Positions 22,932 to 33,829 of a stretch of 53,235 nucleotides of DNA are shown piece after piece (the first letter of the stretch is position 1; the number at the start of each line of letters is the position of its first letter). The notes beneath the pieces are model-generated. The model was not told the DNA's origin and made no database searches. It saw nothing but the letters and a program-made list of their open reading frames with translations. A program made the translations under genes and the position numbers. The stretch covers positions 1 to 53,235 of the forward strand of contig JFHB01000208.1 of NCBI GenBank assembly GCA_000729835.1, read 5' to 3'. Source of the stretch: Atkinsonella hypoxylon. Lineage: Eukaryota; Ascomycota; Sordariomycetes; Hypocreales; Clavicipitaceae.

Positions 22932-24764
22932 ATGGCAGGCCAATATGGTTACCGCGAGCTAATTCGCAGACAATTCACTGCCCAGAAGTTCTTCTTCCAC
23001 ATCCTCTTCTGGACAGTCCATTGGGGCATCTTCGCTTTTGGCTGGTGAGTTTTGATAGGCAGCGCCACTCGACTTGTTATCCCGGCGCAAAGAATGTTGG
23101 CCTGGTTCTGACTCTGTATCTCCATAGGTGGTTACAAGCTTCAGATGAGCGACTGGCCGCGCTCAACAAGCTGACGTACTCGGTCTGGATTTCGAGAGGT
23201 GCTGGTCTGGTTCTCACCGTGGACGGAACGCTGATTCTCCTACCCGTATGCCGCACAGTCATGCGCTGGCTTCGCCCCAAGCTTCGATTCTTACCTCTCG
23301 ACGAGAATCTATGGTTTCACAGACAGGTGGCCTACGCCATGCTCGTATTCTCCATCTGCCACACTGCCGCTCACTATGTCAACTTCTACAATGTCGAAAA
23401 GACACAAATCCGGCCCGAAATAGCCGTTCAACTCCATTATGCTCATCCTGGCGGAATTACCGGCCATGTCATGCTCCTCTGCATGCTGCTCATGTATACG
23501 ACGGCGCACGCACGAATTCGCCAGCAGTCCTTTGAGACCTTCTGGTACACTCACCATCTCTTCATCCCCTTCTTCCTGGCCCTATACACCCACACGACTG
23601 GTTGCTTCGTGCGTGACTCCGTCCATGCCATCTCCCCGTTTGCAGGAGAGCAGTACTGGACGCACTGCCTTGGCTATCTTGGCTGGCGCTGGGAGTTGGT
23701 GGTTGGCGGTCTCTACCTGATGGAGCGACTGTATCGCGAGGTCCGCGCGCGTCGTCAGACTGAAATCACCCGCGTCATCCGCCATCCGTATGACGTTGTC
23801 GAAATCCAGTTCAACAAGCCATCCTTCAAGTACAAAGCTGGTCAGTGGCTCTTCCTCCAAGTGCCTTCGATCTCCAAGCACCAGTGGCATCCCTTCACCA
23901 TCACCTCCTGCCCCTTCGACCCATACGTCTCCATTCACATCCGCCAAGTCGGAGACTTCACCCGCGCCCTGGGCGACGCCACAGGTGCCGGCGGCGCACA
24001 AGCAAAACTATACGAAGGCGTCGACCCGATGGGCATGTACGAGGTGGCGCTGCAAAACGGCCAGCAAATGCCCAGTCTCCGGATCGACGGCCCCTACGGC
24101 GCGCCAGCCGAGGACGTGTTCGAAAACGAAATCGCCGTCTTGATCGGCACGGGAATCGGCGTCACGCCCTGGGCCGCCATCCTCAAGAACATCTGGCACC
24201 TGCGCAACTCGCCCAACCCGCCCGCCCGCCTCCGCCGCGTCGAGTTCATCTGGGTATGCAAAGACACCCACTCCTTCGAGTGGTTCCAGACCCTGCTCGC
24301 CTCGCTGGAGGAGCAATCCAACATGGCAGCCCGCGTGCCAGGCAGCTCGGGCGTAGAGTTCCTCAAGATTCACACCTATCTCACGCAGAAGCTCGACATG
24401 GACACCACGCAAAACATCGTGCTCAACAGCGTCGGCGCTGACATAGACCCTCTTACCGAGCTCAAGTCCAGGACGCACTTCGGACGACCCAATTTCAAGC
24501 GCCTCTTTACCACCATGCGCGACGGCATCCTCGACAGAACGTATCTAAGCGGGCTGGAAGCCAGCATACGGACTACAGTCGGTGTCTATTTCTGCGGTCC
24601 CTCAGTAGCCGGTACGTTTTCCATTTCCATTTTCTTGTGCTCTTTCCATGGAACACGGTGTAACGAGTACTTGACTGACTTGACCAGCTCGTGACATCAA
24701 GTCTGCTTGCAAAGCTGCCACCGCACGCGAGGTCAACTTTAGGTTCTGGAAGGAGCATTTCTAG
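22932..24764 (+). CDS. noxA: NADPH oxidase NoxA/Nox1 (gp91phox-type)
   Basis: Three exons, 22932..23044, 23128..24611 and 24688..24764; 557 aa, typical for fungal NoxA, and no N-terminal EF-hand, which argues against NoxC. Start MAGQYGYRELIRRQF is followed by six membrane helices of the ferric reductase-like heme domain. Histidines that can bind the two hemes are in WFHRQVAY, ICHTAAHYVNF and WYTHHLFIPF. The FAD site is HPFTITSCP, preceded by FKYKAGQWLFLQVP. NADPH-binding elements are IDGPYGAPAEDVF, GTGIGVTPWAAIL and VYFCGPS, and the protein ends FRFWKEHF with the conserved terminal Phe. The first splice (phase 2) gives FGWWLQASDERL, the last (phase 1) PSVAARDIKSA. NoxA passes electrons from NADPH to O2 to form superoxide and, with NoxR and Rac, governs sexual development and hyphal fusion in relatives. 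It converges on the histidine kinase gene 645 bp downstream. Confidence 0.96.
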
Positions 24765-25409
24765 CTTGAGTTATTCATGGGAAGCATTTCTCCGTAGCAT
24801 ATATATATATATATACAAAAGAGACCTTGGCATCTCATGCATGCTAGGGATGGATTGGATGGACATGTACATGATGGGATAAGATGCCACCACTTACTTG
24901 GTAGCGCAACTATTGTAATGAGCATGTTCACATCGTAGAGTCTACCACGTCCTAGCACGGTACCATGGCCACAGTAACCATTGACATTCGTATTCAGACC
25001 AGTCTAGCTCATCAAGCCATGTCCAGCCGGCTGACTTGCCCTCATGCATCGTTACAAAGGCCTTCTGACATGAACCTTCATACACCCGTTTCCTTGACGA
25101 AAACCTCTGTTCCTCATTCAGTCCGATTCCAGTTACATTTCATGCAAGTCAGTTATGTAAGCCGATTATTATGTGTCCCTGTTGTTTTTTTGTCCAGAAA
25201 TAAAAATGCGACTTATAATGGAAGATAAAGCGGGAGGTGAGTCCCTACGTCGTTTAATTTTTTTTTCTTCAAAAAGAACTGTTCAAGAAACCACGGTCAG
25301 CCAGGTTGTGGTGGTGATTTCCTCGTATGACCTGTGTCATTTGTTCCCGGGAAGGAAATAGAGGCTGTGGAACCAAGCTACCATGATTTGCTCAGATGCG
25401 TGTGCGTTA
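24765..25409. other. Intergenic between convergent noxA and histidine kinase genes
   Basis: Shared 3' flanks. Contains a short (AT)n run at about 24799-24816 and T-rich tracts near 25180 and 25258. No gene recognised. Confidence 0.6.
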
Positions 25410-28400
25410 TCATTCGCCTAGTGTGCTGGTCTTCCTTTTTAGCTTGTTCACATTCTCTTCAGTCAGAGCCTCTCCTATTCCGGATTGCTGAAATGATGGA
25501 GTTCCTCGGAAGCTGGACGGTCCGCCGGCGGCGTCAAACAACTTGTTTTCTTGGAGGAGGCTTGACCACTCTTTCTCACCCTCATGATTGCGAAGTTGCA
25601 TGTTCAGCTCCGTCGTAGCCGGTGAGTCGAATGCCGAGGGCTCATTCGGCCTATCTGTCGTCAATGGCTTTGGTGTTATTGGGCTGCTGTGCATGTCATC
25701 TCGACTTGACGTCTGGGACTCGAAACTGGACTCCTCGACCCCTACCATGGGAATGTCGACATTCTGACAGTGTTCACCTGTTTCCGAACATTCTGACTGC
25801 CCGTCTTGACGATGTAGGAAGGCTTTGCGACGTGACAGACACCACCGCACGAGCATTCTTTCTAGTATTATCATCCTCACTGGCTTGGCTAGATAGTCAT
25901 CCATGCCGGCTTTATTGCACTTCTCGCGGTCCCCATGGATGGCAGAGGCCGTCATGGCCACAATCGGTATGTCTTGGGCCAATGCCCTGTATGGAACGTG
26001 GTGCCTCAGAATGTGGGTGCATTTGTACCCATCAATGATGGGCATCTGCACATCCATCAAGATCATATCCGGCTTTGTGTGTTGTCCGCGCGACGCAGCT
26101 AGCATGTAGTCCAAGGCCTCTTTCCCATTCCATGCCGCTGCGACTTGAAATCCCAGCTTTTGGATGGTTCTTATGGCAATTTTCTGGTTCACAGGACTAA
26201 GTTTGCGAATTAGCTGCACGTTTCTCCACATGTTTTCTTGATCAATGGTGAAAAGTACACGTAAGACAAAAAAAGAAAGAAAGAAAGAAAGAAAGAAAAC
26301 TAGCTCACTTGTCTTCGACGACCAGGATGTGCATCTCGGATCGTTCAACCCTCGTCATGTCCTGGTCGCAGGTAGGTGGTGTCCATACAGAGAGACGTCG
26401 CCGGGGCAAAGATGACGATAATGCTCCTCCTTCGGAGCCCGTCGACGTTCCAACTTGCTCATAATCAGAGCTATTGCATGAGAGGCTCAGCTCCGACTGC
26501 AGGCGATCCGGAATGGCACCACTTTGCACTGTGTTCTCCTGCGTGCCATGCGGTTTGTTGAAAGGGACCCAAACGGTGACCTTGGTCCCGGTGCCAACCA
26601 CAGATTCGAGCGTAATTTCGCCATGCATCAGATCAAGGAGATTCTTGCAGATTGTTAACCCGAGACCGGTTCCACCAAACCGTCGTGCTGTTGATGCGTC
26701 CCCCTGACTGAAAGGCTGGAACAGTCTCTTGCGCACGTCTTCTTGTATGCCGATGCCAGTGTCTTCAATGACAAATTTGATCCTGAATGACTCAACCGTC
26801 TCCGTCTCTTTGATCACGGAAAATCGAACGTACCCATGGTTGGTAAATTTAATGCTGTTCGTTAACAGATTGGTGATGATTTGCCGTACTCGCCCGGGAT
26901 CTCCTATCACGACCATGTCATTTTCAATGTCGTCACCAATCTCTGATTGAAAATCAAGATTCTTTCGTTCGACAGCAAACTGGAGCATCCTCACGACTTC
27001 TTTGACGACGAGTGACAGGGAAAACTGGACTTCTTCGACATCAAGGCGGCCAGATTCGACCTTTGAAAAGTCTAAAATGTCATTGATAACGGTCAATAGC
27101 GAGGTAGCAGAGCTGTGAATATTGTCAACGTAGTCCCGCTGCTCTTCGCTGAGGTTCATGCCGCCGAGAAGCTCCGCCATCCCTAGAACTCCAGTAATTG
27201 GTGTACGGATTTCGTGAGACATGTTTGCTAGGAACTGGCTCTTGAGCCGGTTTGCCTCCTTGGCAGCGGCCTCATTTGCGATCGCCTTACGCTTCTCCTT
27301 TGACTGTTGTAGGAGAGCTTCTTCCCGATGTTTCAATTCCGTCACGTCCATGATGAGGCCAATCACGCCTTCGATGCTACCGTCGTTGCTTGCTTTCCCA
27401 TCCTGCGTCTTCTTACCGTACATGGGAAGAAAGCGAGTTCGATACCACCGAGCGTCTACGCCAGCGATTAGCCATTTTCTGTCAAGATTATAATGCCTCG
27501 TAGTATAGATGTTCACGAGTGGGTAATGTCACACACAACAGCAATCATTATCATCGGTTTGGAAATAGGGGGCATTAGCTCACCAAGCTCATGTTCTTTG
27601 ACCTCCTCGCTGTACTTTCTGTCAAGTATATCCTCGATGGGCTGCAGGAAATCTAGCTGCTTTCCTTCCATGGCCTGATTTGTTGTCAAGCGGCTGAACA
27701 CTGAGTACATGTTCCCCCCGACGTACCAGCGACTCGAGTCATGACTATCCTCGTATGTGTTATTCCAAATTAAAGCTCCCTCCAGCATGGTGACGCGACG
27801 TTGCTGGTCCACAGTAAAAATAGTCACCTGAGAATGTGCAATGACACTTAGCAGGTGCTGCCTAGTTCTCTTGGCATTAAACTTAGTTTCAATACTCTCA
27901 TGAACGTCCGTACATGTGCCTGTATCAATGTCAGATCCTCACAGCTGCTAGGAGGGAAAAAAAATACTATCACGGCCGCTAGCTTACCAAACCATTTCTC
28001 AATTTTCCCAGACTCTTTATTCCGCATGGCTAGAGCGCGGCCCAGAAACCATCTCCACTCCCCTTCCTTGCTTCGGCAGCGATACTCCATAACGTAAGGG
28101 TCGCCTGTCTCTAATGAGTGATGCCAACGAGCCCAAGCTCCTGGTCTGTCGTCAACATGGAAGGACATTTCCCACCTCGTTCCCAGGCATTCTTCTGGTT
28201 TCAAACCCGTATACGAATACCATCGTGTGTTGAAGAAGTCGGCATGTCCGTCCGGTGTTGCCGTCCATACTAGCTGTGGCATAGTGTCGCATATGAGCTT
28301 GAATCTTTCATCGTCTCGCTCCTTGATTTGTGTTATCTCTTCTGACATGTCCGTGACGTCTCTGCAAGTCACAACGCCCGCTAAGAATTCCCCTGTGGAA

Positions 28401-29842
28401 TGGTCACGGATTGCTTCTCCCAGTACGTCGTAGACACGGCGTTTGCCATTACTGGTTATGAGGCCAACACGCATGCTTTGAAAAGGGCACTCGGTGCGAA
28501 GTAGGACTGATATCGGGTACTCGGAGATATCCAGCCTATGAGTAAAATGCTCATCCCACAATCCCCAATGCTGCAACAGATCAATCCCATTGGCACATGC
28601 ATCCAGGTTGTCACTGGGACGCAGCAGGTCTCTCGCTGCTTTATTTGGTAAGCTGACACTTCCGTCCTTCCACATTGCTATGATTGGCATCTGTGTATTG
28701 TCCAGAAGAGCATCTTTCATCAAATTGATTCTTTGAAGCATGGATGGTGTGCTTGAGTGTGAAGCAATGGAAGGCGGGCCCATGGGTGGAAACGGACTCG
28801 ATGACATCGTGACAATGCCTGGACTATAAAACGAGGGAGAGCCAGAATCACGGCTGGATGCAACCGGAGAGACATTAGAGCTTGCAATAACCCGTCGGTC
28901 GGCAGCGTCTGGAATGCTCGGCTTGGTCACAACTTTCTTCAAACTCGGGGCAGAAGATGAAGAAGCATTAGTATTAGTGAAGGTTAACGTGAAGAACGTT
29001 TGCTTGTCCTCAACTTCCCAAACCGTGATCATCATCTTTGCAAAAGCGTGATAGTCCGATGCTCTGGCCTTGTACCGGCTATGAAAAGTGGTTTTGCCTA
29101 TGTCCTTAAGGCTGATAACCACTTCCACAACAGCGTCCTGCGAAGGCAGCTTGGGTGATACTCGTGGTGCCTCAGATTTCGGGTTAGTTGAAGTGCCTAA
29201 TGTAGGGTTAGCATCTCCAGGACCGGTATGAGCTGAGTGAAAATGTTGGGAATTGGACGCAGGCTGTCGAACATCTACTTCTTCGAGCAAGCCATCAAAA
29301 AACGACTCCCAAGCTATCCAGACGGGTCGGTCATCTTGCAGCATGTCAATGCCGACTTGCGAAAGGGACTTGCCACGAAGCTGGTCCACAGCAGCCACGG
29401 AGTCGTCCTGAGATGTTTGCTCGGAGATGAGGCCCAGCATTCGCCCCATAGCTTCATTCGCAAGAACAACAGTCTTCAGTCCATTGAGGACGAGAACAGG
29501 AACAGGTAGATACTGCATCGCAGAGAATGCCAGTTGGCCAGGTGTAATAGTGTGAATGGGCAATCGCAGAGGGCTCCGTGACTTGAATCTTGTCCCAGCA
29601 GCAGAGATAGGAGCTGAATCTTGTAGAGGCGTTGTTTTTGCTGCCATGCGAACGTCTCCATCGGGAAGACCTGAGTTGAAGTTCACAATTTCGGAGAGCG
29701 GCTGCTCCTGATCAGTGCGGGGGGCCGCAACAGGCGCATGGCCAGATTTGAGAACTGTTTTCGACACATCTTCTGGGGTGACTGAAACTCGTGCGGTAGC
29801 CACCATGGGGGTGCTGTCCATCGAGTCGTCGTAGGATGTCAT
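25410..29842 (-). CDS. PAS-domain hybrid histidine kinase (TcsA/Fos-1-like)
   Basis: Four exons, 27988..29842, 27584..27919, 26309..27455 and 25410..26196; 1374 aa. A Ser/Pro-rich N-terminus leads into PAS/PAC modules: one near 105-145 (PGQLAFSAMQYLPVPVLVLN), one near 490-620 with PAC motif WFGTCTDVHE restored by splicing, and one near 650-775 (HSQVTIFTVDQ to EGVIGLIMDVTE). A coiled linker precedes HisKA with phospho-acceptor His about 811 (MSHEIRTPITG). The HATPase has N (NLLTNSIKFTN), G1 (DTGIGI), F (QPFSQGD) and G2 (GTGLGLTI) boxes. The receiver domain, rebuilt by splicing as VVEDNPVNQKIAI, has phospho-Asp about 1161 (ILMDVQMPIIDGY) and the Lys in YLAKPV. No transmembrane segment is seen, so it is probably cytosolic; it would signal via Ypd1 to Skn7 or Ssk1. 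Resemblance to A. fumigatus Fos-1 / A. nidulans TcsA is from memory. Start ATG at 29842 (MTSYDDSMDS). Confidence 0.92.
26267..26298. repeat. (GAAA)n microsatellite inside a histidine kinase intron
   Basis: About seven GAAA units plus an A-run; on the coding (minus) strand it is (TTTC)n, forming a polypyrimidine tract about 40 nt after the donor of the 112-nt intron 26197..26308 that splits the receiver-domain motif. Confidence 0.92.
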
Positions 29843-30837
29843 ATCGTGAATGGATATGAGCACATGGGAAATTGGAAAGATTTGGGACGGTAGTCAACCG
29901 CCCTCAATCTTCCCAGCCGGATGAACAAGATGGTCAGCCTTCGTAGGTCTGGGGAACGGGTCGTCTCGTGAAGTACGTCTCTGTGTGTCTTATATGCGAG
30001 CGGTCGACGGAGTGACAGACATTGGGCAAAGTGCTAACAGTGGGGAAGCAGATTGAATTTCAGCGTTCACACAGTAGGACAAACTTGATGGAATAGCTTC
30101 AACGAGGAATATGATTATGCTAGGCCGAGTAGTAGTGGAGAATAAAATGAATGCTGTGGCAGCACTAGATGATGCTGAAATTTTGTTTCCTTGGACTCGA
30201 GCTAGGACGGCGACAACGACGAGCACGACGAGCACGACGAGCGGCGACAGTGTTGTTCTAGTGAGGCTTCAAGAAAACCGCATGCGGCACTTGGCCGGTC
30301 AAGTATGTCAAATTAGCTACAACGTAGCTTCGAGGGCTTCCTGTGAAGAAGGATCAGGAACGACGCTGGCACGGACAGTTTGAAGCGGATCTTAGAAACG
30401 GTTAGCCCGAGCTGGAGGAGCCGAGGAACAAATCGCGGGGCGACTGAAGGGGAGTCGATGGATTGTAGAGAAAAGAGAGGGCTTGCGTTGGGACATAGGA
30501 ACTGGATTGCAAGAAGCGCCCAAGTAACACCAAAGGCAATTGCGGTCCAGGACAACGGACAAACGCAGGTTTGGAAAACATGGTATTCTCAACAGGAAGG
30601 ACGGCCCTAGAAGGGGATAGCTGCATGACCATGGCTGCACCACTTGCGCCACTGCTTGTAGCCAAGGTTTCGCTCTCATTGAACTACCTAGGTAGGCAGC
30701 CCTCTTGGTCGGGGTGGGGGGATAAGGTGGTTGAGGTTGAGGTGGGCGGGTGTGGGATCGGCCTGCGGTTGTGGTGGTGTTGATGGGATGTTCTCCCCTG
30801 TCGCTCATGCAATGTCGCCTCCCACCTTCTCCTACCT

Positions 30838-30896
30838 TCTCCCATCTGCGCCCCATCTGCGCCCCATTTGCGCCCCATTTGCGCCCATTTGTGCAC
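30838..30896. repeat. Degenerate 13-bp tandem repeat (CATCTGCGCCCC)
   Basis: About five units of CCCATCTGCGCC or CCCATTTGCGCC in tandem, with C-to-T differences between the first and later units. Confidence 0.85.
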
Positions 30897-31033
30897 ATAG
30901 TACCTACCTAGGTAGGTACCCTTGAAGGTATCTAGGTACCTAGGTATGCAGACGGTGGAGAGAGCCAAGACTCGCTTCGCTGCCCGTCCAGCTTGCTCAT
31001 GCCTGCCGGGCGACTATAGTGTATGTATACTCG

Positions 31034-31127
31034 CTGCTGCTACTGCTGCTGCTACTGCTACTGCTACTGCTACTGCTACTGCTACTGCTACTGCTACTGC
31101 TGCTGCTACTGCTACTGCTACTGCTAC
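31034..31127. repeat. CTGCTA/CTG microsatellite
   Basis: About 94 bp of CTG-CTA hexamers with a few extra CTG triplets. It generates poly-Leu, poly-Ala/Thr and poly-Ser frames on both strands; none looks like part of a gene. Confidence 0.95.
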
Positions 31128-31422
31128 AATTAGAAATCCCCGAGAGCATGAAGTGTGCGGGCGAGGCAACTTGTCCTAACCACAACACCACTCAAGTGAG
31201 TGCCACGATTTTGTTCTTACTCTCTCTACTCGTTCCCATACATATTATAATGCCCTTACCACAATGGCCAGGCCAGGCCAGCCGTGTAGTGTTGGAGACC
31301 GATACCATTCACTGTCTACAGAGTTTTATCTGGTTAGTATATCTAGATACCTTTTCATTTGGCTCTCTTACTCTCCCTTTGCGGAAGAAGTTCTAAGTGT
31401 TTGCAGATAAACAGCCAATTGA

Positions 31423-31513
31423 GTCCCCTACAGGATTCGAGCCGGCGTACCCCACATAAGTGAGCTATACCTATTCCGTAGACCTAGCTCTTGACCATTG
31501 CGCCACAGGGGCC
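31423..31513 (-). tRNA. tRNA-like sequence, probably a pseudo-tRNA
   Basis: On the minus strand it starts GGCCCCTGTGGCGCAATGG and ends CTCGAATCCTGTAGGGGAC. Acceptor-like halves pair (CCCCTG with TAGGGG, G-U included) but the terminal pair is G-A. The D-arm text GTGGCGCAATGGTCAAGAGC and the T-loop-like CTCGAATCC are recognisable; the T stem has a mismatch. Between them GAGCTA...TAGCTC pair around a 17-nt loop, followed by a possible variable-arm hairpin CAC-TTAT-GTG. The large loop might mean a short anticodon intron, but no clean anticodon can be named. Confidence 0.35.
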
Positions 31514-31972
31514 CGCTATTTATTATCACACCGGCGGCTTGACCGATGGATTGCGGCCGCTAGCAGGGCCTGGACTGGCAGACTCCCAGTGCTGCCATGA
31601 ATATTGAAGAATTACTATAATATAGTATAGTACTCCCAGCCGCATAATAAATAGCGCCAGTCTACAACCGGTACCTAATAGAGGGCAAATGCCAGACCTC
31701 CGCCTGTGTTCGTCTACATGCTGGTTTGGTACCACCTGTGCGTGAGGCAGTAAATGCCTATCTAGGTACCTAACCTCAATACGTCTTCAGGTACTTGGTC
31801 TACGGAGTACTGTCAATAGACGCCAAAGCCTAGGACATAAGCAAGGTGAGGCTGCCACTTCCGCCAGGTGGCATACTGTTCGATAAGGTATATTAAATGT
31901 GCGAAGCTTCATGTTCCAGCTGACCTGCTTGTCATGCTGGCCGCTCGCCCGTTGCGCTTGTCAAGCCATATA

Positions 31973-32334
31973 AAATTTCCCACCGGAGCTTTCAAATGCG
32001 GCACTGGACCAAGCCAAATCCGGTAAGGTCATTTCTAGTGTGCTCCACGCATAAAAGCACTCTAGCGGTTTCTTTTCGTGCCAGTCAGCCGTTTACATCA
32101 CTAGATGTATGTATATATAAGCTGATAGTGCGTTTTTTGAGGAATTCCTTGATTATAGCTATTAGTCATGTCTACAAGGCTCTTGTGACGGCTCTTGTGG
32201 CCGTTGTGCGAGCAAATAACTGTATGGCACAAAAAGAAACGTCTAGAATACTTTTGGCGGGGAGCACACTAAAGGTGACCTCACTGGATTTGGCTTGGTC
32301 CAGTGGTGCATTTGAAAGCTCCGGTGGGAAATTT
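31973..32334. mobile_element. MITE-like element with about 115-bp terminal inverted repeats
   Basis: The left arm 31973-32088 and the right arm 32220-32334 are inverted copies of each other, about 85% identical by hand count. The outer 27 bp, starting AAATTTCCCACCGGAGC, match perfectly, as does CACTGGACCAAGCCAAATCC further in. The 131-bp centre (32089-32219) has no coding feature. The total of 362 bp, long inverted arms and lack of a transposase fit a non-autonomous DNA transposon or foldback element. No clear target-site duplication is visible (left flank GCCATATA, right flank GCTTGCCC). Several arm differences are C-T or G-A changes. Confidence 0.75.
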
Positions 32335-33829
32335 GCTTGCCCCACATACGCGCCGACGCAGGCGCACCTGAACTCCATTAGAAGTCGGCCTCTTTGTCGC
32401 ACCCAGCCGAGTTAATCAACAAGGTCCAACAAGTACTCCGTAGTATGTTTGTTTCCAAGCTCCCCTATACGAATGAAGAGTGTGTGGCAATGTAGGCCAT
32501 GTTCGACGGAAATGTAGCCAATGCCAAAATGCAAAAAAAAAAAAATCCCCGAAGTCGACAAGTTCGGAGGGGGGGGGGAGACGAGCGCGTGGGGAGCTCC
32601 TTACTGCAGTGGGTATAGCCGCATATACCTAGGCACGTACCTTAGGTAGGTACCGAATATGCCGCCCAATCACTAGCTCCGGATAATCCTCCGGGGTCTC
32701 CACCCACCCGTTCTGTTCCAGGTACCTAGGGTCGAGTAAAAGGGCTTAATTTACCCTACTAGGCAGGTATGTAGCATCAACACTTTTGTCAAATAGAAAC
32801 TTGTGAGATATTACAGTTTCATTATACTCATATCACAGTACACTCGTACGATCAGGAGTAGCATATACAGACGAATCTAACATTTGCATACAGACGATAT
32901 TTCGACGGTTTTGACATTTGCTCCACAGCACAAAGCATCGATAGCCGTCCATAGCTTGGTCCAGCAGCACCAATTGCCAAAGCTACTTCATCTTTCATCA
33001 TCAACCAAGGCTAGAGACATGCTGCAGCAAACTTCCGAAAGAAACTGCCAGCTTGTTAAGACATGGGTCCAAAAGACGAGTTTCCTAGTTGGCGCACGCC
33101 GGCTTTGCGCTTGACCTATTAAAGTACGAGACCAGGAGTCTGCGAACGCTGTACCAACTATCCGACCAGGACGGGTGTTCTTTTGACTATCCTATTATGA
33201 CGCCCGTCGATTCTCCCACCACACCAGCGCTTGGTGTTCGCGCCGTCAGAAAGTAGTAAGAGAGACAAGGGCAAATCTTGCCGGCCCTGCTGTCACGACG
33301 TGCCAACTTGGCAGTAGGCTGGGACTGACGCCTCTAAGCTCAAGACGTATGTAGTCGCAACCGTCAACATGAATTGCAGATATCTTGCCATTAGCGAACA
33401 TGTTCTGGCTCACCTCGACCAGAAAACACCAAGCTCTTTCCATCTGTATCCCTTACTTACTTGTCCCTCGGTGAGTTTTTTGGCTGATTGCCATCCCCTG
33501 CCCAGATTGACCTATGGCCTTCCAAGTGTGGCCCAGATTTCCCACGTCTCAACGATCTATCAGTCTAGAACGCTGCGTTGATGCTAATCATTACGGACTG
33601 CGCAGAGTCGCTCTCGCATGTGAGGCTGCATTACTCTCTCCTTAGTTCATAGAAGACTATTCGCACGGAATACAGTACAACAAAGGCCCGGTCGTCAACA
33701 GACACATGTTTCCACATCTTAGTCTGGTGGGTTCCCGAACGAGAGACGAATCAGGGGCCCATCACCCAGAATATCCCGAGGATTTCATAAGAACCTTATT
33801 CAGTACTTTTCTTCCTTCCGACTACTCCT
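32335..33829. other. Intergenic, no gene recognised
   Basis: Contains CCTAGG/GGTACC motifs at about 32625-32655 and 32719-32731, an A-run (32531-32543) and G-run (32569-32578). Frames of 65-76 codons at 32884-33930 have no recognisable feature. Confidence 0.55.

Larger units (their letters stand above)
29843..31422. other. Intergenic, repeat-rich
   Basis: Promoter of the histidine kinase gene, then no recognised gene. Holds GACGAGCAC tandem units (about 30207-30243), CCTAGGTAGGTACC-like motifs (about 30685-30698 and 30899-30950), a GCGCCCCATCT/TTGCGCCCC repeat (about 30838-30896) and the CTGCTA array. The frame at 30392-30898 is open partly because of the repeats. Confidence 0.55.

Noticed and set aside
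23845..24478. Long alternative frames on both strands inside noxA
   Set aside because: They overlap the NoxA FAD/NADPH-binding exon, are low-complexity Arg/Pro/His or acidic, and have no family pattern.
26200..26310. Acceptor at GATCAAG (about 26240) giving ENMWRNVQLIRKL in the histidine kinase
   Set aside because: It is out of phase with the donor at 26309; the acceptor at 26197 restores the canonical receiver motif VVEDNPVNQK.
30392..30898. 168-codon minus-strand frame
   Set aside because: Half is repeat-derived (WGANGAQMG) and the rest lacks features; no splice partner.
31019..31396. Poly-Leu and poly-Ser frames
   Set aside because: Translation of the CTGCTA microsatellite; no start context or flanking gene.
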